From assembly GCA_943322985.2 (NCBI GenBank), contig CALPGA020000008.1, positions 1 through 48,012 on the forward strand: 48,012 bases of DNA, written 5' to 3'. The notes below the pieces were generated by a model. That model did not search any database, had not been told where the DNA came from, and saw only the letters and a program-made list of their open reading frames with translations. A program made the translations under genes and the position numbers. The first letter of the stretch is position 1, and each line of letters begins with the position of its first letter. Positions 19,017 through 26,685 of this stretch are shown piece after piece. Origin of the DNA: Candidatus Finniella inopinata (lineage in GTDB: Bacteria > Pseudomonadota > Alphaproteobacteria > Paracaedibacterales > CAITNM01).

Positions 19017-20105
19017 ATGAGCACTATCGACATTAAAGTTCCTGCGTTAGGCGAATCAGTGAATGAGGCAACTATAGGTAAATGGCTTGTAAAACCAGGA
19101 GAAAGCGTCGCTGCTGATACTGCTCTAGTAGAACTTGAAACGGACAAAGTAACGCTAGAAGTATATGCACCTGCTGATGGTAAACTTGCTGAAGTGTTAG
19201 CAAAATCAGCAAGCACAGTTAAAATTGGAGCCATTTTAGCGAAGTTCACCGCGGGTAAAATTGAAAAAATCACCCCAGTAGCACCAGCGCAACAAGAAGA
19301 AAAAAAGCCAACCACTACTGAAAAGCCAGCTGCACAACACGGCCAAAGTAACGTGGAAGAATTCATTATGTCTGCAAAAAAAACAAAAGCCACTTCTAGC
19401 AGCGCCCGTGAAGAACTCCGCGTACCCATGAGCCGTCTACGTCAACGCATTGCAGAACGCTTGAAAGACGCCCAAAACACCGCCGCCATGTTAACAACTT
19501 TCAATGAAGTTGATATGAGCGCCGTTATGCAATTGCGCACCTTATACAAAGATAAATTCGAAAAATCCCACGGCGTAAAACTTGGCTTTATGTCATTTTT
19601 TGTCAAATCATGTGTGCAAGCACTGAAAGAACAACCCATTCTAAACAGCTGCATTGACGGTCAAGACATTATTACAAAAACTTATTTTGACATCGGCGTT
19701 GCCGTTTCCACCCCTAATGGATTAGTAGTTCCAATCATTCGCGATGCAGATCACTTAAGCCTTGCAGATGTTGAAAAAACCATTGCAGAAATGGGCCAAA
19801 AAGCTCGTGATGGCAAACTAACTATTGAAGAAATGACCGGTGGAACTTTCACTATTACAAACGGTGGCGTGTTTGGTTCATTATTAAGCACGCCCATTTT
19901 GAACCCACCCCAGTCTGCAATTTTGGGAATGCACAAAATTCAAGACCGCCCTGTAGTTGTAAACGGTCAAATTGTCATTCGCCCTATGATGTACTTAGCA
20001 CTTTCTTACGACCACCGTTTGGTCGACGGTAAAGACGCGGTAACATTCTTAGTTACAATTAAAGAATGCCTGGAAAACCCAGGCAGGTTTTTATTGGACT
20101 TGTAG
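19017..20105 (+). CDS. sucB: Dihydrolipoyl succinyltransferase E2, without visible E3-binding domain
   Basis: The 362-residue E2o has one lipoyl domain (residues 1-77, lipoyl Lys44 in [11 protein letters not shown]). The trimer-forming catalytic domain (from about residue 134) has the active-site motif [12 protein letters not shown]. Between them is a linker of about 55 residues, rich in Ala, Pro, Lys and Thr. It contains nothing like the peripheral subunit-binding domain (SPAxRR...GxGxxGRxxxxD) found in most bacterial SucB of about 400 residues. The reading frame is intact, so this looks like loss of a domain and not a frameshift. No lpd gene follows. It is the last gene of the operon. Confidence 0.95.
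   Translation: MSTIDIKVPALGESVNEATIGKWLVKPGESVAADTALVELETDKVTLEVYAPADGKLAEVLAKSASTVKIGAILAKFTAGKIEKITPVAPAQQEEKKPTTTEKPAAQHGQSNVEEFIMSAKKTKATSSSAREELRVPMSRLRQRIAERLKDAQNTAAMLTTFNEVDMSAVMQLRTLYKDKFEKSHGVKLGFMSFFVKSCVQALKEQPILNSCIDGQDIITKTYFDIGVAVSTPNGLVVPIIRDADHLSLADVEKTIAEMGQKARDGKLTIEEMTGGTFTITNGGVFGSLLSTPILNPPQSAILGMHKIQDRPVVVNGQIVIRPMMYLALSYDHRLVDGKDAVTFLVTIKECLENPGRFLLDL
20067..20092 (+). terminator. Terminator-like hairpin inside the sucB 3' end
   Basis: TGCCTGG (20067-20073) pairs with CCAGGCA (20079-20085), with a 5-base loop, and is followed by GG and five T. It lies wholly inside the last codons of sucB, ending 13 bases before the end of the stop codon. Confidence 0.5.
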
Positions 20106-20150
20106 GCTTTTTTCTCTAATCGTAAAACCAAGAGGCATGCCCTGTGGAGT

Positions 20151-20735
20151 TTATTTTGTTGCAATAATAATTGCAGGTTCCATACTTAACATACAAGCAA
20201 GCATGCCGCCACGCTCTTGTGTTAGCAAATCGAAGGCCGGGTCACCGGTAAGAACATCGTGTGAAAAAATTTCAACATAGGTAAATCCTATTCCTTGCAG
20301 ATTATGACTCACAACAGTTCGTGCTCATTCTTCTGAAGCAGGTTTTCCGGATTCAAAAAGCGTTACAGGTACAATCAGTTTTCCACCTTCACCCAATAGA
20401 TTAAAAAAATCTCCCCAAGTTACGGAACGCCTAATATGCTGGTATGTAATCCAATCAATAATTATTGTTTTATATTGTTCAGTAGCTTGTGCTGCAAATT
20501 CACTAAATTTTCCTGCTGAAAAAGTCTCTGCATCATTAAGGTCAAGATGATGAAAATTTGGCGCCTCAACAGGAGCTCCGTCTGCTCTAAAATCAACAAA
20601 ATGTGCTTGGGATAAACCATTGACTGTTTGTATATTTTCATCCCACGGACGACATCCTATAACTAACGTATCTGCTGCCGTAATTGTTGTATAAGAAACC
20701 ATAAACATAGCTATCGCTTTAAAAATATTTTTCAT
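20151..20735 (-). pseudogene. Secreted methyltransferase-like protein interrupted by an in-frame UGA
   Basis: The open frame from 20735 gives 136 residues: a signal peptide (MKNIFKAIAMFMVSYTTITA), then a Rossmann-like pattern (TLVIGCRPWD, HLDLNDAE, YKTIIIDW, LGEGGKLIVP). This resembles class I SAM-dependent methyltransferases. It stops at a TGA (20325-20327). The same frame continues without interruption for 57 more sensible codons (ARTVVSHNLQGIGFTYVEIF and on) to TAA at 20151-20153, giving 194 residues if the TGA is decoded. A TGG to TGA change would explain this. Other genes here end in TGA, so UGA is a normal stop. It is either a recent pseudogene or is made as a short form plus read-through product. 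Confidence 0.75.
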
Positions 20736-20879
20736 AAGGTTTCCTTATTGTTTATAATAAACGATATAGTAACCACACGCACAAATTGCAATAGCAAATT
20801 TTTTTGCTTCTAATACTTCGTAATTTTATTTACTAGTATTTATAAACTCTGGGGTTTTTATTGAATTTGCATACCAATC

Positions 20880-21812
20880 TTACTTCGAAGATTTTTTTGA
20901 TTCAGCTGCCATAACCTGATCTATGTCAAAGCACCAATGAACTGACTTAATCGCCTTAATTTCTTCATACGCCATTTCAATCTCAAATATTTCATCTAAG
21001 CTAGCTGTGCATTTTACAAGTTCTTCAACATACATTACAGCAAGGTTCCACTGAATCTGTTCTGCTGTCTTTGGACCAGTTTTAAAAATTTCGCCGAATC
21101 CAAAATACCTTTGTAAATTATCTACCCCATATCCAACCATATAAACATTCTCACCATCATACGGCCCATGCCCAATGTTTTTATAATTTGGGTGACCAAA
21201 TAAATACACAAAATCACCTGTTTCAATCAGTCTACCGACACTCTTTTCAGGACGTTCAAAAAATAGTTCACGCAAAACATCCAAGCGGGCAGTGTCTAAT
21301 TTATCAGCAGAAACTGCATTGTCTCTGAAACATTGACTACTATTTCTATAGTTTTTTCTATCAGGCGCTAAAAAACAGTCCCCCAGCGCTATTTTGGCAA
21401 TAACTGAAGCAGTATAACATTCAATTCGAATAGTGCCTTCAGGTGCAGTTCTAATGTCATTTAATGCATCCACAATTGCACAATCAATTTTTGGAACAAG
21501 AAATAAATTCACAGCACCTGATCTAACAGCAAAACTAACAACATCCCAATGCCCCCCGGGAATTACAGGTGGTTCATAACCACCACTAAGCAATGGCCTT
21601 CTAAATGTTCCCGCCCTATTAAGATGATGGTAAATCCCCAAAAGTGTATTTGTTGCTCTTGCACGTACAAGTCGAATTTCTATAGGTTCAACAGAAGAGA
21701 TACATAGACCTAATGATTTAATTGTTGGAACAGTCTCTAACACTGCACTTTCTACAGCAGCTCCAGACAAGCTCATTAAGCATAAGCACAAAATGATGGT
21801 AAATTTGTTCAT
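20880..21812 (-). CDS. Secreted Tgl-like protein-glutamine gamma-glutamyltransferase
   Basis: The 310-residue product has a signal peptide (MNKFTIILCLCLMSLSGAAV). Its body resembles Bacillus spore-coat transglutaminase Tgl. The core IRIECYTASVI (residues 129-139) aligns with the FECATAIVIV region of Tgl, giving a Glu-Cys pair (131-132) as the catalytic residues. GDFVYLFGHPNY, then DGENVYMVGYG and YFGFGEIFKTGPKTAEQI match the order of GDVLYFYNPDY, GENTVYLG and YFGHGIGVKTAEEM. Transglutaminases cross-link Gln and Lys side chains or deamidate Gln. A TTG five codons upstream is in frame, but TTGGAG before the ATG at 21812 acts as Shine-Dalgarno. Identification rests on remembered motifs. Confidence 0.65.
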   Translation of the reverse strand: MNKFTIILCLCLMSLSGAAVESAVLETVPTIKSLGLCISSVEPIEIRLVRARATNTLLGIYHHLNRAGTFRRPLLSGGYEPPVIPGGHWDVVSFAVRSGAVNLFLVPKIDCAIVDALNDIRTAPEGTIRIECYTASVIAKIALGDCFLAPDRKNYRNSSQCFRDNAVSADKLDTARLDVLRELFFERPEKSVGRLIETGDFVYLFGHPNYKNIGHGPYDGENVYMVGYGVDNLQRYFGFGEIFKTGPKTAEQIQWNLAVMYVEELVKCTASLDEIFEIEMAYEEIKAIKSVHWCFDIDQVMAAESKKSSK

Positions 21813-21852
21813 TCTTATGTTCTCCAACTTTCTTCTTTATCCTCTTGCCACA

Positions 21853-22617
21853 CTAACGCGGCACAAAGTCATTAACTAAGCAGTCACCAAAATATAACTT
21901 TTCAGATGCTGATAAAACGTTGTTGTCGGCAATCAAATTATTTAAAAAAATTTTCATGCTAAGGTCGCTAGAAAATACTGCAGCTCTACACAATATTTTA
22001 ACAGTTGCACTCGTGGTAGGTACTAATATAAGACTTCTTCCATCTAAGTATGCATTATTAATATCACCAGAGAGTAATCCCAAAAATTTATAAGCTTTCA
22101 GCGCGTGTGTGAACTGTTTTTCGTTATCACAAAGAGCTCCGCTTACATTAGCAGCCCCTAAAAGCAGACTCAAACGATAACAACGCAATTGCATAGTTTC
22201 ATTTTTTCCCCAATATTTTACATCAGTTGATTCAACAATATCAATAAACCGATTATATTCAGCAACAAGCGCCCTTTTTCCAGCAAAAGTCATTCCTTTG
22301 AATCTGATCCGGTTAAGTTGATTATGTATATTATGAATACTATGCAAAAATTCATAAGTTGTTATTGAATGTGATTGATATGGAGGTGCCAGTCTGACGT
22401 ATATAGAGTGATGAGCATCTGTCAAAAGCGAAGATAAAAGTAGAGCACCTTGAGGAGACGAACGTTGGTAAAGAGGTAATCTGCTTGCTGTTTGAGAAGA
22501 ATCGTAATACCTAACGTCTTGCGGGGTATAAGAAGCATTACAACTATTTGTTATAATTAGTAAGGCTACCCTCATCATAGGTTTTAACAAGAAAAATATT
22601 TTTTTAAATAAAGACAT
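21853..22617 (-). CDS. Secreted protein of unknown function
   Basis: I do not recognise this 254-residue protein. It has a basic N-terminus and hydrophobic stretch (MSLFKKIFFLLKPMMRVALL, then IITNSCNASY), consistent with a signal peptide. A Cys at about residue 26 might be a lipidation site, but the preceding residues fit a lipobox poorly. The rest looks helical. A TTG three codons earlier is in frame; neither start has a clear ribosome binding site. It lies about 40 bases upstream of the Tgl-like gene on the same strand, so the two may be cotranscribed. Confidence 0.62.
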   Translation of the reverse strand: MSLFKKIFFLLKPMMRVALLIITNSCNASYTPQDVRYYDSSQTASRLPLYQRSSPQGALLLSSLLTDAHHSIYVRLAPPYQSHSITTYEFLHSIHNIHNQLNRIRFKGMTFAGKRALVAEYNRFIDIVESTDVKYWGKNETMQLRCYRLSLLLGAANVSGALCDNEKQFTHALKAYKFLGLLSGDINNAYLDGRSLILVPTTSATVKILCRAAVFSSDLSMKIFLNNLIADNNVLSASEKLYFGDCLVNDFVPR

Positions 22618-22712
22618 GCGCAACAACTATTAAGTAACTAAAACTTTTTTATATTATAAAAAAAATCAAAAAGATGAAAGATAATTATTACGCTGTTTTA
22701 ATGGCAAGAAAA

Positions 22713-23645
22713 TTACTGAATCTTATCAGGGTCAGCACCAAAATAATGCATTGTAGCTACCATGTGCTCTGCTAAAGGGGCTGTAATTACCATTTTTCCG
22801 CCATCGGGCAGCACAAACGCAAGCTGATATGCATGCAAATGCAAGGTTTCGCCCTTTATGGTAGCGCCGTACTTATAGTCGCCCACTATTGGCCAGCCTG
22901 ATTCACTAAGGTGAACACGTATTTGGTGAGTGCGCCCGCTTTTAGGCCAGCAATCAACCAATGAAAAATCGCCAAGTTTCTTTTTTAACATATATTGAGT
23001 TTCAGCAGGTCTAGCATGAGGGCCGTCAACCACCATTTTTTCCTTGTTTCCAACCATTTCTTTTCCGATTGGAAAATCAATCATCCCTTGAGCTGGGCGT
23101 ACGTTGCCCTCAACAATAGCGCGATAGGTTTTTTGCACGCCTTGGTGTTCAAATAAATGGGTCAAATACTGGGCCATAGGAATAGTTTTAGCCATAACCA
23201 AAACACCACTAGTATCTTTATCAATGCGGTGAACAAGTCGAGCCTCTGGGTTATAAACCTTCATAATGGCATCGATATGGCGTTTGGTATTGGTACCACC
23301 CTGCACTGCCAACCCCTGCGGTTTGTTCAAGGCAATAAGGTTTTCGTCTTCCCAAATAATAATGGTTTCAATCCATTTTACGTCTTCATCGCTAACGTGC
23401 ACCTCTTTTTTTATGTGCTCCGTCGAATGGGTTGCATAAAGAGCTAAATCAACCAGAAGGCGTATTTGCTCTTCAGTCTCAACACGTGTACTGCTTTTTG
23501 CTGGTTTACCATCGACCAGAATTTTTTTACCGCGCAGTAATTTTTCCAATGCACCCTGGGTAAGGCCTGGGTATAGACGACGCAAAAACCGGTCAAGGCG
23601 CGTAAGATTAGAAAGATGAGGAGGAACGAAATCAGAATCAGACAT
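22713..23645 (-). CDS. Ribosomal large subunit pseudouridine synthase, RluA/RluC family
   Basis: The 310-residue enzyme has an N-terminal S4 RNA-binding region (about residues 15-75, SNLTRLDRFLRRLYPGLTQG, GKKILVDGKPA). The RluA-type catalytic domain has its catalytic Asp in LVHRIDKDTSGVLVMAK, followed by KSGRTHQIRVHLSESGWPIVGD. It isomerises specific uridines of 23S rRNA; the S4 domain and length fit RluC or RluD, and I cannot choose between them. The ATG follows the umuC stop with no gap, so the two are coupled. Confidence 0.92.
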   Translation of the reverse strand: MSDSDFVPPHLSNLTRLDRFLRRLYPGLTQGALEKLLRGKKILVDGKPAKSSTRVETEEQIRLLVDLALYATHSTEHIKKEVHVSDEDVKWIETIIIWEDENLIALNKPQGLAVQGGTNTKRHIDAIMKVYNPEARLVHRIDKDTSGVLVMAKTIPMAQYLTHLFEHQGVQKTYRAIVEGNVRPAQGMIDFPIGKEMVGNKEKMVVDGPHARPAETQYMLKKKLGDFSLVDCWPKSGRTHQIRVHLSESGWPIVGDYKYGATIKGETLHLHAYQLAFVLPDGGKMVITAPLAEHMVATMHYFGADPDKIQ

Positions 23646-24896
23646 TTACTTTGCTTTCACCTGTACAAGGGTTTTCCAGTTAGTTGTGTATGCGGGAGTT
23701 TTGTTGTCACGTTTGTTCATCCATTCAATGCTTTCTCCGCATGATAAAGGACGAACAGTGCCAAGGCCAAAACGTTTATTTAAGGTATCCATAACCTTAT
23801 CAATATCAGGTTTTTTAGCTGATTTTGGTGCTTCAAATAATGCGTGCGCGCCTGGTTGAGTAGCATCACGCAGGTTAACTGCCATAATACCAATTTTATG
23901 ATAGGCAACAGTTGGGTCAAAAAAACTTTCAATTGCTTGTTGAGCATGTTGAATAATAACTGCTGTATCATTTGTTGGTTCAGGTAACACAATGGTGCGT
24001 TGATGAAAAACAGGGGTTTCACCACGAAATGGGGAATTGCGCCCATATACAAAAAGAGTCGTGGTTTTTTGTGATGACTCACGTAACTTAGCACTTAAGC
24101 GAAAGCCATATCGGGCAGCAGCTTGTTTTAATACGTCTTTGTCTTTTACATGTTCAAAAAAGCTGCGGGTTATTTGAATAGATTTTTTGGCTTCTTGAAC
24201 CAAGGTTAAGGGCATGCATGAATGGCCATTCAGTTCGCGTACAATGCGTTCTACAATGACATTATAATTTCTTCTGGCCCAGCTGGGGTCAGCTATCATC
24301 AGGTCATAAGCACTATAAACGCCTTGTTGTTTAAGGCTTTTGCTTAAATTTGCGCCAATGCCCCATATTTTAGAAACGGAAGTAGCTTTTAAACTATCAT
24401 GATGGACGGGTGTATTATCAATATAACAAGCAACACCCAGGGCTTTTGATTGTAAGTTCGCAAGCTTCGCTAAGGTTTTAGTTGGGGCAAATCCAATTGA
24501 AGTGGGAATACCAGTGCATTGCAAAACATGCTTACGTAATCGTTCACCTTCTTGGGCCCAATTTATGGATTTGTCAAAATGCAAAAACGCTTCATCAATT
24601 GAATACACCTCAACATTTTCACACTGTTGCTGCAGGACATTCATTACCCTAAGGCTCATGTCCCCATATAGCTCAAAATTACATGAAAGCACTTCTACAT
24701 TGTAGGCTTTGATTAAATGACGAATTTCAAATAACGGAGCGCCCATAGGAATGCCAAGCATCTTTGCTTCGTTTGAACGCGCAATAGCGCACCCGTCATT
24801 ACTTGATAAAACAATAACGGGCTTATGCTCTAAGTCGGGTCTGAAAACCCGCTCGCACGAAACAAAAAAATTATTACAATCTATTAAAGCAAACAT
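23646..24896 (-). CDS. umuC: UmuC-type Y-family DNA polymerase
   Basis: The 416-residue protein is a full-length UmuC, a translesion polymerase. The palm has the metal-binding Asp in MFALIDCNNFFVSCERVF, SSNDGCAIARSNEAK, and the second acidic pair in YSIDEAFLHF. The helix-hairpin-helix region (KIWGIGANLSKSLKQQGVY) and the C-terminal little-finger domain follow. A GTG three codons upstream is in frame; ATG 24896 with AGGTG seven bases before it is preferred. UmuC normally works with UmuD, but no umuD lies nearby. No obvious alphaproteobacterial LexA box (GTTC-N7-GTTC) was seen upstream. Confidence 0.92.
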   Translation of the reverse strand: MFALIDCNNFFVSCERVFRPDLEHKPVIVLSSNDGCAIARSNEAKMLGIPMGAPLFEIRHLIKAYNVEVLSCNFELYGDMSLRVMNVLQQQCENVEVYSIDEAFLHFDKSINWAQEGERLRKHVLQCTGIPTSIGFAPTKTLAKLANLQSKALGVACYIDNTPVHHDSLKATSVSKIWGIGANLSKSLKQQGVYSAYDLMIADPSWARRNYNVIVERIVRELNGHSCMPLTLVQEAKKSIQITRSFFEHVKDKDVLKQAAARYGFRLSAKLRESSQKTTTLFVYGRNSPFRGETPVFHQRTIVLPEPTNDTAVIIQHAQQAIESFFDPTVAYHKIGIMAVNLRDATQPGAHALFEAPKSAKKPDIDKVMDTLNKRFGLGTVRPLSCGESIEWMNKRDNKTPAYTTNWKTLVQVKAK

Positions 24897-25156
24897 GTGC
24901 TGCACCTATGGTCTTAACAAGAATATAAAACCATATGCTGTGGGCGTCTATAGCAATGCTTAAAGGTATTACTACCTGTTCTTTTTTATCCTTTTCAAAT
25001 CAGAAACTCTGGATATAAATAACACAAATTATATTGGTGTAAAATTAACTAAATATTTGTATATTTAATGTATAAATTAAACATATGAACAATATATCTA
25101 TAATTTTTTTTAAAATTAGTAGATAGCAATTTTTAAAATATCATAGCAGGTAGCAA
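24897..25156. promoter_or_regulatory. Divergent AT-rich intergenic region with a small palindrome
   Basis: This gap separates umuC from the glycosyltransferase-like cluster. AGGTA-TTAC-TACCT at 24964-24977 is a perfect 5-bp inverted repeat about 70 bases before umuC and may be an operator. The remainder, 25020-25140, is very AT-rich with many TATA-like stretches and must hold the promoter of the rightward gene. I cannot choose a single -35/-10 pair. Confidence 0.4.
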
Positions 25157-26680
25157 GTGGTTGTATATTTTTTAACAGTATTTTGCACTTTAATGGTGCT
25201 AATGCGTGCAGAGGCATCTGAAGCAAAAGCATTTGTTTCAGAAGAAATCATGCAAAATTCCAAGTTGCATCGCAGGTTTAATGAGGTGTTATCACGAGCA
25301 AGTTTAGGGTCAATAGTTGTTGAAAATAGAACAAGTTCAGCTGTTACTCTGAAGGTCTATGACTTCTATCATGAACCTTTCGAAGAAGAAGACTTTGCTT
25401 CAGGAACTCCGACACTTGCAGTGTTTGACCGTCGTTACAGTGTTGTACGTTCGGGTGGCAGAAATTTGGAAAAAACGCTATCGCAAGTTTTTATTAAGCC
25501 CTACCGAGAAAAAACAGAAGCCACAGCAACTCAGTTAGTAAGTTACACAACCATTCTTCCAGGTTCGTGTGAAACAATTCGCGCATTAGAGCTAGCATAT
25601 ATTGGTAAAGTTGAGTGTGAAGATTCTTCCAAACATATTTTCTGTGAAGCGGTGTCTACAGGAATAATGAAATTAATAGCACGAGATAGTGTTATTCATT
25701 CGCAAGTGCCGCTGCCAAATAGTCGATTAGCAATAGCCATTTCTAGCACAAGAACAGTGCCATTTTTGCAGTATATGGCTTTAACCTTATTCAAAGAACA
25801 TAGGTTTACCAAAGAAGAATTGCAGCAAAAATTCAGCCAGGTTCAGCAAGCTGGATTTGAAATACTCATGGATAAAACCGAAGCAACAATAGCTGCATTA
25901 GACCTTAAAGTCCCCCAAATAACCCATACCATTTTTGCAAAAAAACGCGTCGGAAGCACCCCTTTAGTTAGTGAAAATCAAAAAAAATGGCTAAAAACCA
26001 CAACAAACACACTTTCAAGTTTAGCAGGGTGGAAGCACTTTGTTTGGGTGTTCGAAGACCCTTCATCCGTGACAGTGGAAGATTTAGGTGATGCGTATGG
26101 CGCTGTAGAGGTTAGGTCTATTGCTGCTGTTAGTTATCCTGGCTTGCATGATGTTATAAATCTTATTCAGTCCGGAGACAATCGTTCAGCAACCGCTTTT
26201 TTGCAGTATGCATTACTTGCTGTACACGGAGGAGTGATAAGAAGCGTTAACACTGAAATCATTCAAGATCTAACTCCATTTAACAAAATTTTTAGTTTTT
26301 ATGCAGAACTAGATGCAAGCACCGCACGAGTGATTGATACCGGAGTGATGGCAGCTGTTCCTGAGCACCCAGTTATTATGCGTGCTCTTGATTTAGCACG
26401 TTACCATACTATTAGAACGCCTTCATATATATCCGGCATTCCAAAAAGTAGGCTGTTAAATAACGCCGAAGACCGAGCATTGACTATGTACCATGTGAAA
26501 TATGGCAGTGGTGCACTTAGTATTGCTTTTCAAAAATACGCAGAAGCTAGTCGCGATATGATTTTTAGTCCATTAACCTTTTCTCCACTAAGAACGTGTT
26601 CAGATATTTTGTCTTATGAAGACCCGCGTTTAGCTTTAACGCCGGGAATGTACGCAATTAACTACGCAGAAGGGCTGTAA
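25157..26680 (+). CDS. Exported glycosyltransferase-like protein lacking the DXD motif
   Basis: The 507-residue product starts at a GTG (AGCAGG just before it) with a signal peptide (VVYFLTVFCTLMVLMRAEA). Residues about 50-145 look beta-rich. Residues about 253-480 follow the TcdA/TcdB-type sugar-transferase pattern: ITHTIFAKKRVGSTPL, GWKHFVWVFED, and NRSATAFLQYALLAVHGGVI. In active enzymes HGG is followed by [IL]YxDxD. Here the segment reads VIRSVNTE, so the metal-binding DXD is replaced by S363-V-N365. It may therefore be a catalytically dead paralogue, a binding protein or a partner. A 5-base gap separates it from the next gene, so the two are an operon. Confidence 0.7.
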   Translation: MVVYFLTVFCTLMVLMRAEASEAKAFVSEEIMQNSKLHRRFNEVLSRASLGSIVVENRTSSAVTLKVYDFYHEPFEEEDFASGTPTLAVFDRRYSVVRSGGRNLEKTLSQVFIKPYREKTEATATQLVSYTTILPGSCETIRALELAYIGKVECEDSSKHIFCEAVSTGIMKLIARDSVIHSQVPLPNSRLAIAISSTRTVPFLQYMALTLFKEHRFTKEELQQKFSQVQQAGFEILMDKTEATIAALDLKVPQITHTIFAKKRVGSTPLVSENQKKWLKTTTNTLSSLAGWKHFVWVFEDPSSVTVEDLGDAYGAVEVRSIAAVSYPGLHDVINLIQSGDNRSATAFLQYALLAVHGGVIRSVNTEIIQDLTPFNKIFSFYAELDASTARVIDTGVMAAVPEHPVIMRALDLARYHTIRTPSYISGIPKSRLLNNAEDRALTMYHVKYGSGALSIAFQKYAEASRDMIFSPLTFSPLRTCSDILSYEDPRLALTPGMYAINYAEGL

Positions 26681-26685
26681 CTATA

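Noticed and set aside
20325-20327. UGA used as tryptophan throughout the genome
   Set aside because: maeB, lysK, the protease and the L,D-transpeptidase genes end at TGA and Trp codons elsewhere are TGG, so the code is standard.
24897-25156. LexA/SOS box upstream of umuC
   Set aside because: Only a single GTTC is present; the alphaproteobacterial GTTC-N7-GTTC spacing is not found.
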